Origin: DATARH01 sp963773625
GTDB taxonomy: Bacteria; Pseudomonadota; Alphaproteobacteria; ATCC43930; CGMCC-115725
DNA length: 64,000 nt
NCBI GenBank assembly: GCA_963773625.1
Contig: CAVZCJ010000011.1
Location: 186,001-250,000, forward strand
Direction: 5' to 3'
How positions within the stretch are numbered: position 1 is the stretch's first letter; every line of letters begins with the position of its first letter. The translations under genes were made by a program, and so were the position numbers. Positions 10,015 to 22,381 of the stretch are shown in pieces. A model generated the notes under the pieces. That model was not told the DNA's origin, searched no databases, and worked only from the letters and a program-made list of their open reading frames with translations.

Positions 10015-11142
10015 TTACTGCAGCCCGTAAAACGCCATCGCGCCGCCAGCCATAACGCCCTGTTTGGTGGCAGCGGATACCCCGGCGGCGTCGAGCTGCT
10101 TCTCGATCATGTCGGGCGCGCCGGGGAAGAACCCGTCGCGGTGCGGGTAGTCGGTCGCCCACAGGATCTTATTGGGGCCGATATAATCGGCCAGGTGGCT
10201 GAGGCTGCCTTCGACCGGCTCGAACGAAATCCAGCACTGGCGCCGGAAGATGTCGCTTGGCCGGCTCTTGAGGCCGCTGTCGTTGAAGCCCTGGTCGTCG
10301 AAATGACGGTCCATCCGGTCAAGCCAGGGCGCGATCCAGCCGCCGCCCGATTCAAGGAAACCGACCCGCAGCTTGGGGTGGCGCTCGCAGACGCCGCCCC
10401 AGATCATGCTGAGGCAAGCCAGCATCATCTCCATCGTATGGCTGATGATGTGTTGCGCCGCGCGGCCCTTGAAGCGGTCGATGCCCACCGTCGGCATGCC
10501 GCTCGACCCGCCCTCGTGGAAGCCGATGACGAAATCGAGGTCTTCCGCCGCAGTCCAGAACGGCTCGTAGGCCGGGTCGTGGATCAGCCGGTCGTTGTAG
10601 GGGTTGGGCCGCAGGAAACCGCCCCGCATCCCCAATTCCTTACGGGCGAAGGTCATCTCCTCGATCGCGTGCTCGACCGATTGCATCGGCAACATCGCGA
10701 TGCCGAACAGGCGGTCGGGATACGGCTTGCAGTAATCGGCGAGCCAGCGGTTGTAGGCGCGGCACAACGCGCCGGCGAGCGCCGGATCGTGCACCGCTCC
10801 GGAGAACAGGCCCATGCTGGGGTAAAGGAACGCCGCGTCGATCCCGTCCAAATCCATGTCGGGGATGCGCTTGTGCGGGTCGAACCCGCCCGGGCGCCCG
10901 TCCTCGTACTTCATCGTCTCGGCCTTGATCTCGCCCTGGCGGGCGCCGACGCCGCCGATGCCGCCCATCCCCTGCTGGCTGCCGAGGACCTGGTTTTCGA
11001 GGAACAGCTTCTCCTTGCCGTCATTGTCGATGATCAGCTTTGGCGCGCGGGCGCGGAAGGCCGGGTCCATGTAGTCGTTCCACAATGTGACCGGCTCGAG
11101 AATGTGACCGTCGGAATCGATCCGCTTGTAGGTGCGCGCCAT
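10015..11142 (-). CDS. Amidohydrolase (PF04909 type), paralogue 3
   Basis: The intact first gene of the tandem array, 375 residues. The start MARTYKRIDSDGHILEP at 11142 has GGAGGAGA eight bases upstream; a longer reading to 11250 lacks such a site. The metal-binding DxDGH motif, FVIGFHEGGSSGMPTVG, AQHIISHTMEMMLACL and LWATDYPHRDG are all present, so the enzyme should be active. Compared with paralogue 2 the fourth motif has His-Arg-Asp instead of His-Pro-Asp. It is separated from paralogue 2 by a palindromic repeat. The promoter should lie in 11143-11316, divergent from nothing and downstream of the GPP34 gene on the same strand. Confidence 0.92.
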   Translation of the reverse strand: MARTYKRIDSDGHILEPVTLWNDYMDPAFRARAPKLIIDNDGKEKLFLENQVLGSQQGMGGIGGVGARQGEIKAETMKYEDGRPGGFDPHKRIPDMDLDGIDAAFLYPSMGLFSGAVHDPALAGALCRAYNRWLADYCKPYPDRLFGIAMLPMQSVEHAIEEMTFARKELGMRGGFLRPNPYNDRLIHDPAYEPFWTAAEDLDFVIGFHEGGSSGMPTVGIDRFKGRAAQHIISHTMEMMLACLSMIWGGVCERHPKLRVGFLESGGGWIAPWLDRMDRHFDDQGFNDSGLKSRPSDIFRRQCWISFEPVEGSLSHLADYIGPNKILWATDYPHRDGFFPGAPDMIEKQLDAAGVSAATKQGVMAGGAMAFYGLQ

Positions 11143-11316
11143 CGTTGATTTCTCCTCCATCTGACAACTGCCCGCTAGGGTCCGATTATCCCGTGCGAGC
11201 TCGCCCCGGAGAGGCTGAGCCATGCTGGCGCAGCCTCCAGCCAAAGGCAAGGTCGTAAGCCTCGCTTATTAAGCAAACCCGCATGCGTCTCCCACAAACC
11301 CGCGCTCTCGGGCTGG

Positions 11317-11982
11317 CTAGATGGTCGTCGCGGCGAAGTGGATGATCGCGTCGGTTTCCGAGGCGGACTTGGTGACGGCCTGGCCGATCAAATCCATCTT
11401 GCGCAGCTGTTCGACCCGCGCCGCCCTGGCGCCGATCTCGTCGGCGCCGAGGACAAAGCGCAACAGCGAGCAGGCGTCGACCAGGCAGATCAGCACGATG
11501 TCCCGCGGATCGGGGATCTCGTCGCTGAGCAGGATGTGCCGCAACCGCTCCCTGACCTCCTGCTGCTCGGTATTGTCGATGAGCGGGTAGCGCCGCGAGC
11601 GAAAGACCCAGAGGTGGCGGCCGTTTTCCTCCTTGAGGATGCCGCGCTGGATCAGCCGCTTGAGCGCGCGCTCGCGGTAGATGTCGGCGTCGGTCGCGGC
11701 ATTGTAGAGCGCTTCGGAGATGTCGAACTGGCTCGCGGCCGCGGCCTTGTCTTGGGTGGCAACGATGGCCGAAAGCACATCGTCGAGGATGTCGTCGCCG
11801 GTCGGCCTGGGGTCGACCACCGTCAGCCGCTCTAGATCGGTATCGATGCGGTTGCGGATCGCCAGATCCATCAGCGCCGCACCGGCGATGACGACGCTGA
11901 ACACAGATTGCGGCAGCTGTACGAAATCGCCGCTGTCTTCGTCGTGCAGCAGCAGCACAGTCTCTTCGACAAAACTCAGCAT
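11317..11982 (-). CDS. GPP34 (GOLPH3-like) family protein
   Basis: A 221-residue protein with the GPP34 pattern: LSFVEETVLLLHDEDSG at the start, the helix VIAGAALMDLAIRNRI, VVDPRPTGDDILDDVLSAI, the LKRLIQRGILKEE element, and RYPLIDNTEQQEVRERLRH. In eukaryotes this fold (GOLPH3/Vps74) binds phosphatidylinositol 4-phosphate; bacterial members are mostly uncharacterised. The start ATG at 11982 is ten bases after the stop of the STAS gene, so the two are almost certainly co-transcribed. This suggests that the protein is an output or membrane adaptor of the partner-switching pathway, which is inference. No frame problems. Confidence 0.82.
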   Translation of the reverse strand: MLSFVEETVLLLHDEDSGDFVQLPQSVFSVVIAGAALMDLAIRNRIDTDLERLTVVDPRPTGDDILDDVLSAIVATQDKAAAASQFDISEALYNAATDADIYRERALKRLIQRGILKEENGRHLWVFRSRRYPLIDNTEQQEVRERLRHILLSDEIPDPRDIVLICLVDACSLLRFVLGADEIGARAARVEQLRKMDLIGQAVTKSASETDAIIHFAATTI

Positions 11983-11992
11983 CGCCGGCGCC

Positions 11993-12328
11993 TCACCGAA
12001 CCGAAGCGAGCGCGGCGGCGGGATCGGCGGCGATCGAAAAGATCGTATCGAAGCCGCTGACCGCGAACACCTCGCGGACATTGGGCGTAAGGCCGAAGAG
12101 CGCCAGCTTGCCGCGCTGCTGCTGCACCTTCTTGGCGACCACGAGGAGGACCCGCAGCCCGGCGCTGCTGATATAGGAGAGCTCCGTCATATCCACCACC
12201 AGCCGCGGCGGCACACCGCCAAGCGCCACCAGCAGCCCATCTTCCGCCGAAGACGCTGCGCTACTGTCGAGCCGGCCCGCCAGCCGGACGATGACGACCT
12301 CGCCGTCCCGCTCCCGGGAAATCTCCAT
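11993..12328 (-). CDS. STAS-domain anti-sigma factor antagonist (RsbV/SpoIIAA-like)
   Basis: A 111-residue single STAS domain. It starts MEISRERDGEVVIVRLAGRL and contains the phosphorylation-site loop LSYISSAGLRVLL, where a Ser is the usual target of the cognate kinase, and ends with FAVSGFDTIFSIAADPAAAL. When unphosphorylated such proteins bind an RsbW-type kinase or another partner. The start has an AAAGGAA ribosome site. It is divergent from the HATPase gene (129 bases between them) and leads into the GPP34 gene. With the phosphatase at 12871-14229 this gives all three enzymes of a partner switch. Confidence 0.9.
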   Translation of the reverse strand: MEISRERDGEVVIVRLAGRLDSSAASSAEDGLLVALGGVPPRLVVDMTELSYISSAGLRVLLVVAKKVQQQRGKLALFGLTPNVREVFAVSGFDTIFSIAADPAAALASVR

Positions 12329-12457
12329 CGGCGATTCCTTTGATTTGTACCGAAATCCTGCCAGCGAGTTTGCATGGCGGTGCGCGGCCAGGCAACAAGA
12401 GAAGGCCGCCTGCGCAAACGGCCTTGGCGGCGGCTCGCCGAAGCGGTAGCAGGTGAT

Positions 12458-12874
12458 ATGGCCCGCCATCGCCTCGCGATCGAACCCGAGATCGGCGAAA
12501 TCCCCCGGCTCGTGGACTGGGTGGAGCGCTGCTGCGACCAAGCGGGCATCGGCAGCGACTTCTCGTTCCGGCTGGCCCTTGCACTCGACGAGGCAGTGAC
12601 CAACGTCATCGGCCACGCCTTCACCGGCCAGCCGCCGCCGTATCGGATCGCGATCGAGCTTGAGATCACCGATCCAAGTGTGGTCGCTACCGTCATCGAC
12701 AACGGGGGCGCGTTCGACCCATCGGCAGCGCCCGAGCCCGATCTATCGCTGCCGCTCGAAGACCGCGATCCCGGCGGCCTCGGTATCATGCTCATCCACC
12801 GCATGGTCGACCGCGTCGAATACCGCCGTGCCGGGGATGAAAACCGGCTGAGGCTGGAGAAATCGCGCAGCTAA
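12458..12874 (+). CDS. RsbW-like anti-sigma regulatory kinase (HATPase_c_2)
   Basis: A 138-residue GHKL ATPase of the anti-sigma kinase type. The N-box is LALDEAVTNVIGHAF, the G1 box ATVIDNGGAFDP, and the G2 box DPGGLGIMLIHRMVDRVEY; there is no dimerisation/His-phosphotransfer domain, as expected for RsbW or SpoIIAB relatives that phosphorylate a STAS protein on Ser. I choose the ATG at 12458 because family homology begins there; an ATG at 12374 would add a basic 28-residue extension. Its 3' end overlaps the convergent phosphatase gene by four bases. No sigma factor gene is nearby, so its target may be another protein. Confidence 0.88.
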   Translation: MARHRLAIEPEIGEIPRLVDWVERCCDQAGIGSDFSFRLALALDEAVTNVIGHAFTGQPPPYRIAIELEITDPSVVATVIDNGGAFDPSAAPEPDLSLPLEDRDPGGLGIMLIHRMVDRVEYRRAGDENRLRLEKSRS

Positions 12875-14229
12875 GGGCGGTAAACCAGCGCCAGCGCCGT
12901 GATATCGTCGGACTGCTCGGCGCCGCCGGCGAATTCGGTCGTCGCGGCGAGCACGTTGCCGACCAGGGCCGCGGCGCCGCGACCGCGCACCTCGTCGAGC
13001 GCGGCGTCGAGCCGCGCGGCGCCGAATTCCTCTCCCCGCGCATTGAACGCCTCGGTAATCCCGTCGCTATAGAGAAAGAGCGTGTCCCCGGGCCGAAGTG
13101 CGCTTTCGGCCAGGCGATAGGGCAGATCGGCGTCAACGCCGAGCGGCACGCCGGTCGCCGGCAGGCGCTCCGTGCCGCCACCCACGCGCAACAGGTGGGG
13201 CGGATTGTGCCCGGCGTTGCAATAGCGCAGCCGGCCGGATCGCAGATCGAGCACGCCATGAAAGGCGGTAACGAACATCGCCGTGGCGTTGTCAGCCGAC
13301 AACAGACGGTTGGCGCGGGCGATGCGCTCTCCGATGTCCTCGCCGCCATTCTCGATCGAACGCAGCACCGTACGCGATACCGCCATGAACAGCGCCGCCG
13401 GGATGCCCTTGCCCGAGACGTCCGCCACGGTCACCGCCAGGCAGTCGTTACCGACCGGGAAGAAATCGTAGAAATCGCCGCCGATCTCGCGCGCGGGATG
13501 CATTTCGGCATGAAGATCGACCGCAGCGAGCGCACCCTCGCGAGGCAGTGGTCGCGGCAGGATCGATTGCTGGATTTCGGCCGCGGCGTGCATCTCGTCG
13601 CGGCGGCGCCGCTTCGCCTCGATTTCCGCCGCCATGCTGGCGAAAGCACGGGCGAATTCGGCGAGTTCGCCGGGCTGCCGAGTGATCTCCGCGAGGATGG
13701 CCGGATCATATTCGTCGCGGCCGAGCGCGTTGGCCGCGTATGTGAGGTAGGCAAGCGAGCGGTTCATTCCGTAGAGGCGCCGGCCGAGCTCGCCGACAAT
13801 CGCCGCCGCGATCGCCGGATGCTGGCCGGTGAGGTTTATCAGGCTGCCACGCCGGATCCGCAGAACCGACAGCGCGGTGCGCGCGACGACCGTGGCGGTG
13901 CGCGGCATCGCCGCGATCGCGCCGACCTCGCCGACGATCTGGTGCCGGCCCACTGTGGCGACGCGAACCTGTCCCGCCGGCGTGTCGACGAATACGTCAA
14001 CCTCGCCGTCGAGGATCACGTCGGCAAAGGTGCTCATGCGGCCCTGCTGCATGATCGTGTCGCCGGCGCGGAATTCGGTGACGGCGCAATGCGCCGCTAT
14101 CGCGGCGAGCGAGGCGCGGTCCAGCCGCGCGAAGAGCGGCAGCACGCCGAGGATTTGCGCGATCTCTTCGACCGAATGCTCTGCCGACACCGATCCGCTC
14201 ATCCGGGCATCAAGAGCGAAACCGCTCAT
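12871..14229 (-). CDS. Cyclic-nucleotide-binding domain / SpoIIE-type PP2C phosphatase
   Basis: A 452-residue soluble protein that probably dephosphorylates the STAS partner. Residues about 20-150 form a cNMP-binding-like domain (FARLDRASLAAIAAHC, GDTIMQQGR, IVGEVGAIAAMPRTATVVA). A coiled linker around residues 190-230 ends in AAEIQQSILPRPLP, the usual lead-in to RsbU/SpoIIE phosphatases. The catalytic domain has EIGGDFYDFF and VADVSGKGIPAALFM with metal-binding Asp residues, LRYCNAGHNPP, FLYSDGITEAFNARGEEFG and a final SDDITALALVY. The start at 14229 (MSGFALDARMSG) is a choice; ATG 14202 is also possible. It begins 13 bases after mfd and may be partly co-transcribed with it. The ligand of the sensor domain is unknown. 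Confidence 0.88.
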   Translation of the reverse strand: MSGFALDARMSGSVSAEHSVEEIAQILGVLPLFARLDRASLAAIAAHCAVTEFRAGDTIMQQGRMSTFADVILDGEVDVFVDTPAGQVRVATVGRHQIVGEVGAIAAMPRTATVVARTALSVLRIRRGSLINLTGQHPAIAAAIVGELGRRLYGMNRSLAYLTYAANALGRDEYDPAILAEITRQPGELAEFARAFASMAAEIEAKRRRRDEMHAAAEIQQSILPRPLPREGALAAVDLHAEMHPAREIGGDFYDFFPVGNDCLAVTVADVSGKGIPAALFMAVSRTVLRSIENGGEDIGERIARANRLLSADNATAMFVTAFHGVLDLRSGRLRYCNAGHNPPHLLRVGGGTERLPATGVPLGVDADLPYRLAESALRPGDTLFLYSDGITEAFNARGEEFGAARLDAALDEVRGRGAAALVGNVLAATTEFAGGAEQSDDITALALVYRP

Positions 14230-14242
14230 TCGGTAAAGTCCG

Positions 14243-17818
<3,576 letters not shown>

Positions 17819-17819
<1 letters not shown>

Positions 17820-18092
17820 CAGGTCGAGCGCGGGGTGTAGCGGAACGCGAGCAGCAGGCGGGTCACGTCGTTGTTGCATTCGGCCGGCGGCGCGGCGCGT
17901 CCGGCGAGCCAATCGAAAATATCCGGGTCCGGCCACTCCAGCAGCGCCTCGTAGCGGTCGAGCTGGGCCGTCGTCGAACTCCGCGAGGTGCGCGTCGGCG
18001 AACGAGCCGAGGATCAGATCGGCTTCGCGGGTGCCGCGGTGCCAGGAGCGGAACAGCAGCCGCTTGCGGCGAGGATCGGGCAAGTGTGTCAT
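17819..18092 (-). CDS. sdhE: FAD assembly factor SdhE (succinate dehydrogenase assembly factor 2), frame broken
   Basis: A small soluble protein that promotes covalent FAD attachment to the flavoprotein subunit of succinate dehydrogenase. The start contains the family motif RKRLLFRSWHRGTREADLIL, whose RGxxE segment is essential in relatives. The middle LAEFDD and, after one frame change near 17968 (an extra G), the tail DWLAGR and LLLAFRYTPR are typical. About 90 residues. Its stop codon overlaps the mfd start by one base, and recG is divergent 88 bases away; recG/sdhE/mfd is a frequent alphaproteobacterial arrangement. ATG 18122 is an alternative start. Confidence 0.85.
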
Positions 18093-18180
18093 GGTTGGGA
18101 TTGGCGCGGCTCGATCATCCATATAGTCGGTTGCGGACCTCGCGTCAGCCGAAGACGGCGAATAGCGGAAACCCAAAAAC

Positions 18181-20265
18181 TTGCGTCCTACCTTTTTGAA
18201 CAAGCTGTTCGCGCCGGTGACCTCGCTCAGCGGGATCGGCCCGCAGCTCGGCCGCCTGGTCGAGCGCGCCGCCGGGCCGCTGGTTGTCGATCTGTTATGG
18301 CACCTGCCCACCGGGTTGATCGACCGTCGCAAGTCGCCCCCAATCCAGGCGCTCGAGGACGGCAGCATCGTGACGCTGAAACTGCGCGTCGAACGGCACC
18401 AGCCCGGCATGGGACGCCGTCCCTATCGGGTACTGTGCAGCGACGGCGCCGACGTCGTCACGCTTATCTACTTCAACGTCAAGGGCGACTACCTGCAGCG
18501 TCTGCTACCCGTCGGGACCGAGCGTATCGTCAGCGGCAAGGTCGACCTCTACGGCGGCGAGCCGCAAATTGCCCATCCCGACCACGTCGTCGCACCCGAC
18601 GAGATCGGCCGCATCAAGATGCTGGAGCCGGTCTATTCGCTGACCGCCGGACTGCCGCCGCGCTTGCTGCAGCGGGCGATCGCAACGGCGGTCGAGCGCG
18701 CTTCAGAGCTTCCCGAATGGATCGACCCCGCGTTGCGGCAGCTTCACCGCTGGCCCGCCTGGCAGGAAGCGGTGACGACGGTGCACGCTCCACAAAGCGG
18801 CGACGATCTGCTGCCGACGACGCCGGCGCGCGAGCGGCTCGCCTATGACGAGATCTTGGCCAGCCAGCTTGCCGTGGCACTGGTGCGGGCGCGGCGCCAG
18901 CGCCGGCGCGGCCGGATCATCGCCGGCACCGGCGCGCTGTCGGCCAAGGTGGAGGCCGCGTTCGGTTTTGTGTTGACCCAGAGCCAACGGCTGGCGATGG
19001 CCGAGATTGCCGGCGATATGAAATCGCCGCACCAGATGATGCGGCTGCTGCAGGGCGATGTCGGCAGCGGCAAGACCGTGGTCGCATTGCTCGCGATGCT
19101 GATCGCGGTCGAGAGCGGGGCGCAGGCGGCGCTGATGGCGCCGACCGAGGTGCTCGCGCGCCAGCATCAGGCCACCCTGCAACGTCTGGCCGCCCCGTCC
19201 GGGATCGACGTCGCGCTGCTGACCGGCCGCGAGCGCGGCAAGCCGCGCGAGGCGCTGCTCGCCGGGCTCGCCTCGGGGACCATCCCCATCGTGGTCGGCA
19301 CCCACGCCCTGCTCACGACCGATGTGATCTTCCGTGACCTGGCGCTATCGGTGATCGACGAGCAACACCGCTTCGGGGTCGAGCAGCGCCTGGCGCTCTC
19401 CGAAAAGGGCAAGAACACCGACACGCTCCTGATGAGCGCGACGCCGATCCCGCGCACCCTGATGATGACGGTCTACGGCGACCTCGACACCTCGCGCCTC
19501 ACCGAGAAGCCGCCTGGCCGGCAGAAGATCGACACGCGCGCGCTGCCGATCGACCGGCTCGGAGAGGTGGTCGACGCCGTCGCGCGCGCCATAAGGCGCG
19601 GGGCGAAGGCGTATTGGATCTGTCCGATGGTCGAGGAGTCGGAGACCGCCGACCTCGCCGCCGCCGAGGAGCGTCACAAGATGTTGGCGGCGATGCCGAT
19701 CTTCGGCGGCCGCGTCGGCCTGGTACATGGCCGCATGAAGAGCGGCGATAAGGACCGGGCGATGGCCGATTTCGCCGGCGATGGCAGCGATCTTCTTGTC
19801 GCCACCACGGTGATCGAGGTCGGCATCGACGTGCCGCGGGCGACGATCATGGTCGTCGAGCACGCCGAGCGCTTCGGCCTCGCCCAGCTCCATCAGCTGC
19901 GCGGGCGCATCGGGCGCGGGAGCGACGCGTCGACCTGCCTACTGCTTTACCAGGCACCGCTTGGCGCGGTCGCCCGCGAGCGCATCTCGATCCTGCGCGA
20001 GACGGAGGACGGGTTTCGCATCGCCGAGGAGGATTTGCGTCTGCGCGGCGGCGGCGAGGTGCTCGGCACGCGGCAGAGCGGCTTGCCGACGTTGCGCCTC
20101 GCCGACCTCGCCGCGCACGAGCACCTAATAGCGATCGCTCACGATGACGCGCGCCTCGTCCTGACCCGCGACCCCGCCCTCGAGACCCCGCGCGGTCAGG
20201 CCTTGCGCACCCTGCTGTACCTCTTCCAACGCGACGAAACAGTCCAGTATTTGCGCGCCGGCTAA
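18181..20265 (+). CDS. recG: ATP-dependent DNA helicase RecG
   Basis: An intact 694-residue RecG, which remodels stalled forks and branch-migrates Holliday junctions. The wedge domain begins LFAPVTSLSGIGPQLGRLVE. Helicase motifs follow: Walker A LLQGDVGSGKTVVALLAM, GTHALLTTDVIF, the DEAH-like VIDEQHRFGVEQR, SATPIPRTLMMTVYGDLD, ATTVIEVGIDVPRATIMV and QLHQLRGRIGRG. The C-terminal DGFRIAEEDLRLRGGGEVLGT motif (TRG-like) is complete. The initiator is probably TTG at 18181, since homology starts there and no ATG is near. The promoter lies in the 88 bases shared with sdhE. Confidence 0.96.
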   Translation: MRPTFLNKLFAPVTSLSGIGPQLGRLVERAAGPLVVDLLWHLPTGLIDRRKSPPIQALEDGSIVTLKLRVERHQPGMGRRPYRVLCSDGADVVTLIYFNVKGDYLQRLLPVGTERIVSGKVDLYGGEPQIAHPDHVVAPDEIGRIKMLEPVYSLTAGLPPRLLQRAIATAVERASELPEWIDPALRQLHRWPAWQEAVTTVHAPQSGDDLLPTTPARERLAYDEILASQLAVALVRARRQRRRGRIIAGTGALSAKVEAAFGFVLTQSQRLAMAEIAGDMKSPHQMMRLLQGDVGSGKTVVALLAMLIAVESGAQAALMAPTEVLARQHQATLQRLAAPSGIDVALLTGRERGKPREALLAGLASGTIPIVVGTHALLTTDVIFRDLALSVIDEQHRFGVEQRLALSEKGKNTDTLLMSATPIPRTLMMTVYGDLDTSRLTEKPPGRQKIDTRALPIDRLGEVVDAVARAIRRGAKAYWICPMVEESETADLAAAEERHKMLAAMPIFGGRVGLVHGRMKSGDKDRAMADFAGDGSDLLVATTVIEVGIDVPRATIMVVEHAERFGLAQLHQLRGRIGRGSDASTCLLLYQAPLGAVARERISILRETEDGFRIAEEDLRLRGGGEVLGTRQSGLPTLRLADLAAHEHLIAIAHDDARLVLTRDPALETPRGQALRTLLYLFQRDETVQYLRAG

Positions 20266-20348
20266 GACCGGTACGAAAGCCCACTTGTCTAGCCGCTCGC
20301 GACCTTGTATTCGCCTATCGCGCGAAGATGGTTTGAGGAGCCTGTATC

Positions 20349-20753
20349 ATGCTTTCCCTCTCGGCGAACGCAGCCCGCTTTCCACGCGGTACCGGTCTTG
20401 CTCTGGCCCTGCTGCTCGCCATTGCCGGTGTGTTGATCTCCGCGGTTCCGGCTCGCGCGGATTGCGCCCCCGGGATGGTCCCGACCGTCGACGGGATGTG
20501 CATGCCGCGCGGCAATACGGATTGCGGCGTCGGCCGCGGTTCCTGCGCGCCCGGGCTGGTGTGTAAGAGCGGGTCCGGCTGCATGCCGATCGGCGACGTC
20601 GATTGCGGCCCGACCCGCGGCTCATGCCCCGCCGGCAATGTGTGCATGAAGGGCAGCGGTTGCATGCCGGCGGGCTCGGTCGATTGCGGCGACGGCACGT
20701 ACTGCAGCGCCGGGTCGTATTGCTCCCCCGACGGCAAGTGCAAGCGAAACTAG
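20349..20753 (+). CDS. Small secreted Cys-rich repeat protein
   Basis: A 134-residue protein with a clear signal peptide (hydrophobic stretch about residues 16-36, cleavage likely after PARA). The mature part has about two and a half copies of a Cys repeat of roughly 25 residues: DCGVGRGSCAPGLVCKSG then SGCMPIGDVDCG, DCGPTRGSCPAGNVCMKG then SGCMPAGSVDCG, and a last DCGDGTYCSAGSYCSPDGKC. Even spacing suggests disulphide-stabilised knots in the periplasm or outside the cell. A GAGGAG ribosome site lies upstream of the ATG. It stands alone, 83 bases after recG. I do not recognise a characterised family; toxin-like or metal-binding roles would be guesses. Confidence 0.75.
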   Translation: MLSLSANAARFPRGTGLALALLLAIAGVLISAVPARADCAPGMVPTVDGMCMPRGNTDCGVGRGSCAPGLVCKSGSGCMPIGDVDCGPTRGSCPAGNVCMKGSGCMPAGSVDCGDGTYCSAGSYCSPDGKCKRN

Positions 20754-20803
20754 GGCGCCGTCTTTCCGTTATTTGACGGCAGCGGGCTGTAGCGCATCCA
20801 GCG

Positions 20804-21520
20804 CTACGCGGCCGCGGTGTATCGGCCCCGGCCGAACAGCCGGTCCTTCTGCGCCTCGCCGGCCTTGTCGAACTGCGTCGTCTTGGCGCGGACGTTGTCT
20901 ACCGCGGCCAAGGCCTTGGCCACCGCCGGGCGCGCCGCGATGCCGGCGACCCAGGCCATGATCTTCGGATAATCCGCCTCGACGCCCTTGCCGAGGAACG
21001 TTCCCGTGTTACGCAGCCACGGGAAGGTGGCGATGTCGGCAATTGAGTACACGGCCCCGCCGAGATAAGCGGCCTCGCCGAGCCGCTTTTCGGCAACATC
21101 GAGGGTCTTCTTCACCTGGGTGCGGTAGCGATCGAGCGCATAGTCGTTGCCCTTGGGCGCGAAGCGCCAGAAATGCACGTATTGGCCCCACATCGGCCCG
21201 ATCGTCGTCATCTGCACCATCATCCACTGCAGCGCATCGTAGCGGGGGGCGCCATCTTTCGCCAGGAACTTGCCGGTTTTGTCGGCGAGGTACTGCAGGA
21301 TCGCGCCCAACTCGAAGACCGTGTAGGGCTTACCGCCCGGTCCGTCGCTGTCGACGATAACCGGCACCTTGGCGTTGGGGTTGAGCTTCAAAAACTCGGG
21401 GCTGAACTGGCCTTCGGCGAAGACATCGACCGGGTGCACCGTGTAGGGCAGGCCCATCTCCTCGAGAGCGATATAGATCTTGACGACGTTGGGGCTGCCC
21501 ATCGCGTAGAGGTCGATCAT
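20804..21520 (-). CDS. Glutathione S-transferase, YfcG/YghU-like
   Basis: A 238-residue GST of the Nu-like group, which acts on disulphide or peroxide substrates with glutathione. The N-terminal start MIDLYAMGSPNVVKIYIALE contains the SPN turn used by this group instead of a catalytic Tyr or Ser, followed by LKLNPNAKVPVIVD (cis-Pro) and FELGAILQYLADK. The C-terminal domain has MMVQMTTIGPMWGQYVHFWR and YSIADIATFPWL. A CGGAGA ribosome site precedes the ATG at 21520. The gene is divergent from the methyltransferase, with 84 bases between the starts. Confidence 0.9.
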   Translation of the reverse strand: MIDLYAMGSPNVVKIYIALEEMGLPYTVHPVDVFAEGQFSPEFLKLNPNAKVPVIVDSDGPGGKPYTVFELGAILQYLADKTGKFLAKDGAPRYDALQWMMVQMTTIGPMWGQYVHFWRFAPKGNDYALDRYRTQVKKTLDVAEKRLGEAAYLGGAVYSIADIATFPWLRNTGTFLGKGVEADYPKIMAWVAGIAARPAVAKALAAVDNVRAKTTQFDKAGEAQKDRLFGRGRYTAAA

Positions 21521-21604
21521 TTCGAGTCTCCGGGGAAGTGACACGCCGCCGCCGACGGTGCCATGGTGCGGCGGCGAATTCGTGACAATAGCGCGAGCGG
21601 AGCA

Positions 21605-22381
21605 ATGGCGCACGAGTGGGATGCCGGACATTACTTGCGTTTCGCCGATGCGCGTACGCTGCCGGCGGTCGACTTGCTGTCGCGGATCGAGGTCGAAGCG
21701 CCACAGCGGGTCGTCGATCTCGGCTGCGGCCCCGGCAACAGCACAAGCTTGCTGGTGCGGCGCTGGCCCGCAGCAGCGGTCACTGGGATCGACTCGTCGG
21801 GCAATCTGCTCGACGCGGCGCGGCGCGACTATCGGGGCGCGCGCTTCGTGCTCGGGGACATCCGCGACTGGGCGCCGCCGGAGTCGCCCGACATCGTCTT
21901 CGCCAACGCCTCGCTGCAATGGGTCGGCGACCACGACCGGCTGGTGCCGCGCCTCTTCGACCTGGTCGCGCCGGGCGGCGTCTTCGCCGTACAGATGCCG
22001 CGCAACCACGATTTCGCCACGCATCGGCTGATGCGCCAGGTTGCCGCCGAGGGCGAGTGGCGCGACAGGCTTGCCGGCGCGCGAGACCCATCGCCGGTCC
22101 AGCCACCCGAGTTCTATTACGATTGCCTGGCGCCGCGCTCGGCGGGCTTCACGATCTGGGAGACCAACTACATCCAGGTGATGGACGGGGTCGACGCGAT
22201 TATCGCCTGGCTGCACGGCACCGGCCTGCGCCCGTTCCTCGCGCGCTTGACGGAGGCGGAACGGCCGGTCTTTCTCGCGCGCTATGCCACGCTGCTCAAG
22301 GATGCCTATCCGGCGCAAGCGGATGGGAAAATCCTGCTGCCCTACCCGCGGCTGTTCTTCATCGCCGCAAAGGCTCTTTGA
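21605..22381 (+). CDS. tam: Trans-aconitate 2-methyltransferase-like SAM methyltransferase
   Basis: A 258-residue class I SAM methyltransferase. It begins AHEWDAGHYLRFADARTLPA, the characteristic start of the Tam family, followed by the SAM-binding VVDLGCGPGNST, the acidic-turn TGIDSS, FVLGDIRDWAPPE, and FANASLQWVGDHD. Later ETNYIQVMDGVDAIIAWLHG and the C-terminal YPRLFFIAAKA also match the family. It would methylate trans-aconitate, which otherwise inhibits aconitase. The start at 21605 is chosen because homology begins there. Confidence 0.88.
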   Translation: MAHEWDAGHYLRFADARTLPAVDLLSRIEVEAPQRVVDLGCGPGNSTSLLVRRWPAAAVTGIDSSGNLLDAARRDYRGARFVLGDIRDWAPPESPDIVFANASLQWVGDHDRLVPRLFDLVAPGGVFAVQMPRNHDFATHRLMRQVAAEGEWRDRLAGARDPSPVQPPEFYYDCLAPRSAGFTIWETNYIQVMDGVDAIIAWLHGTGLRPFLARLTEAERPVFLARYATLLKDAYPAQADGKILLPYPRLFFIAAKAL

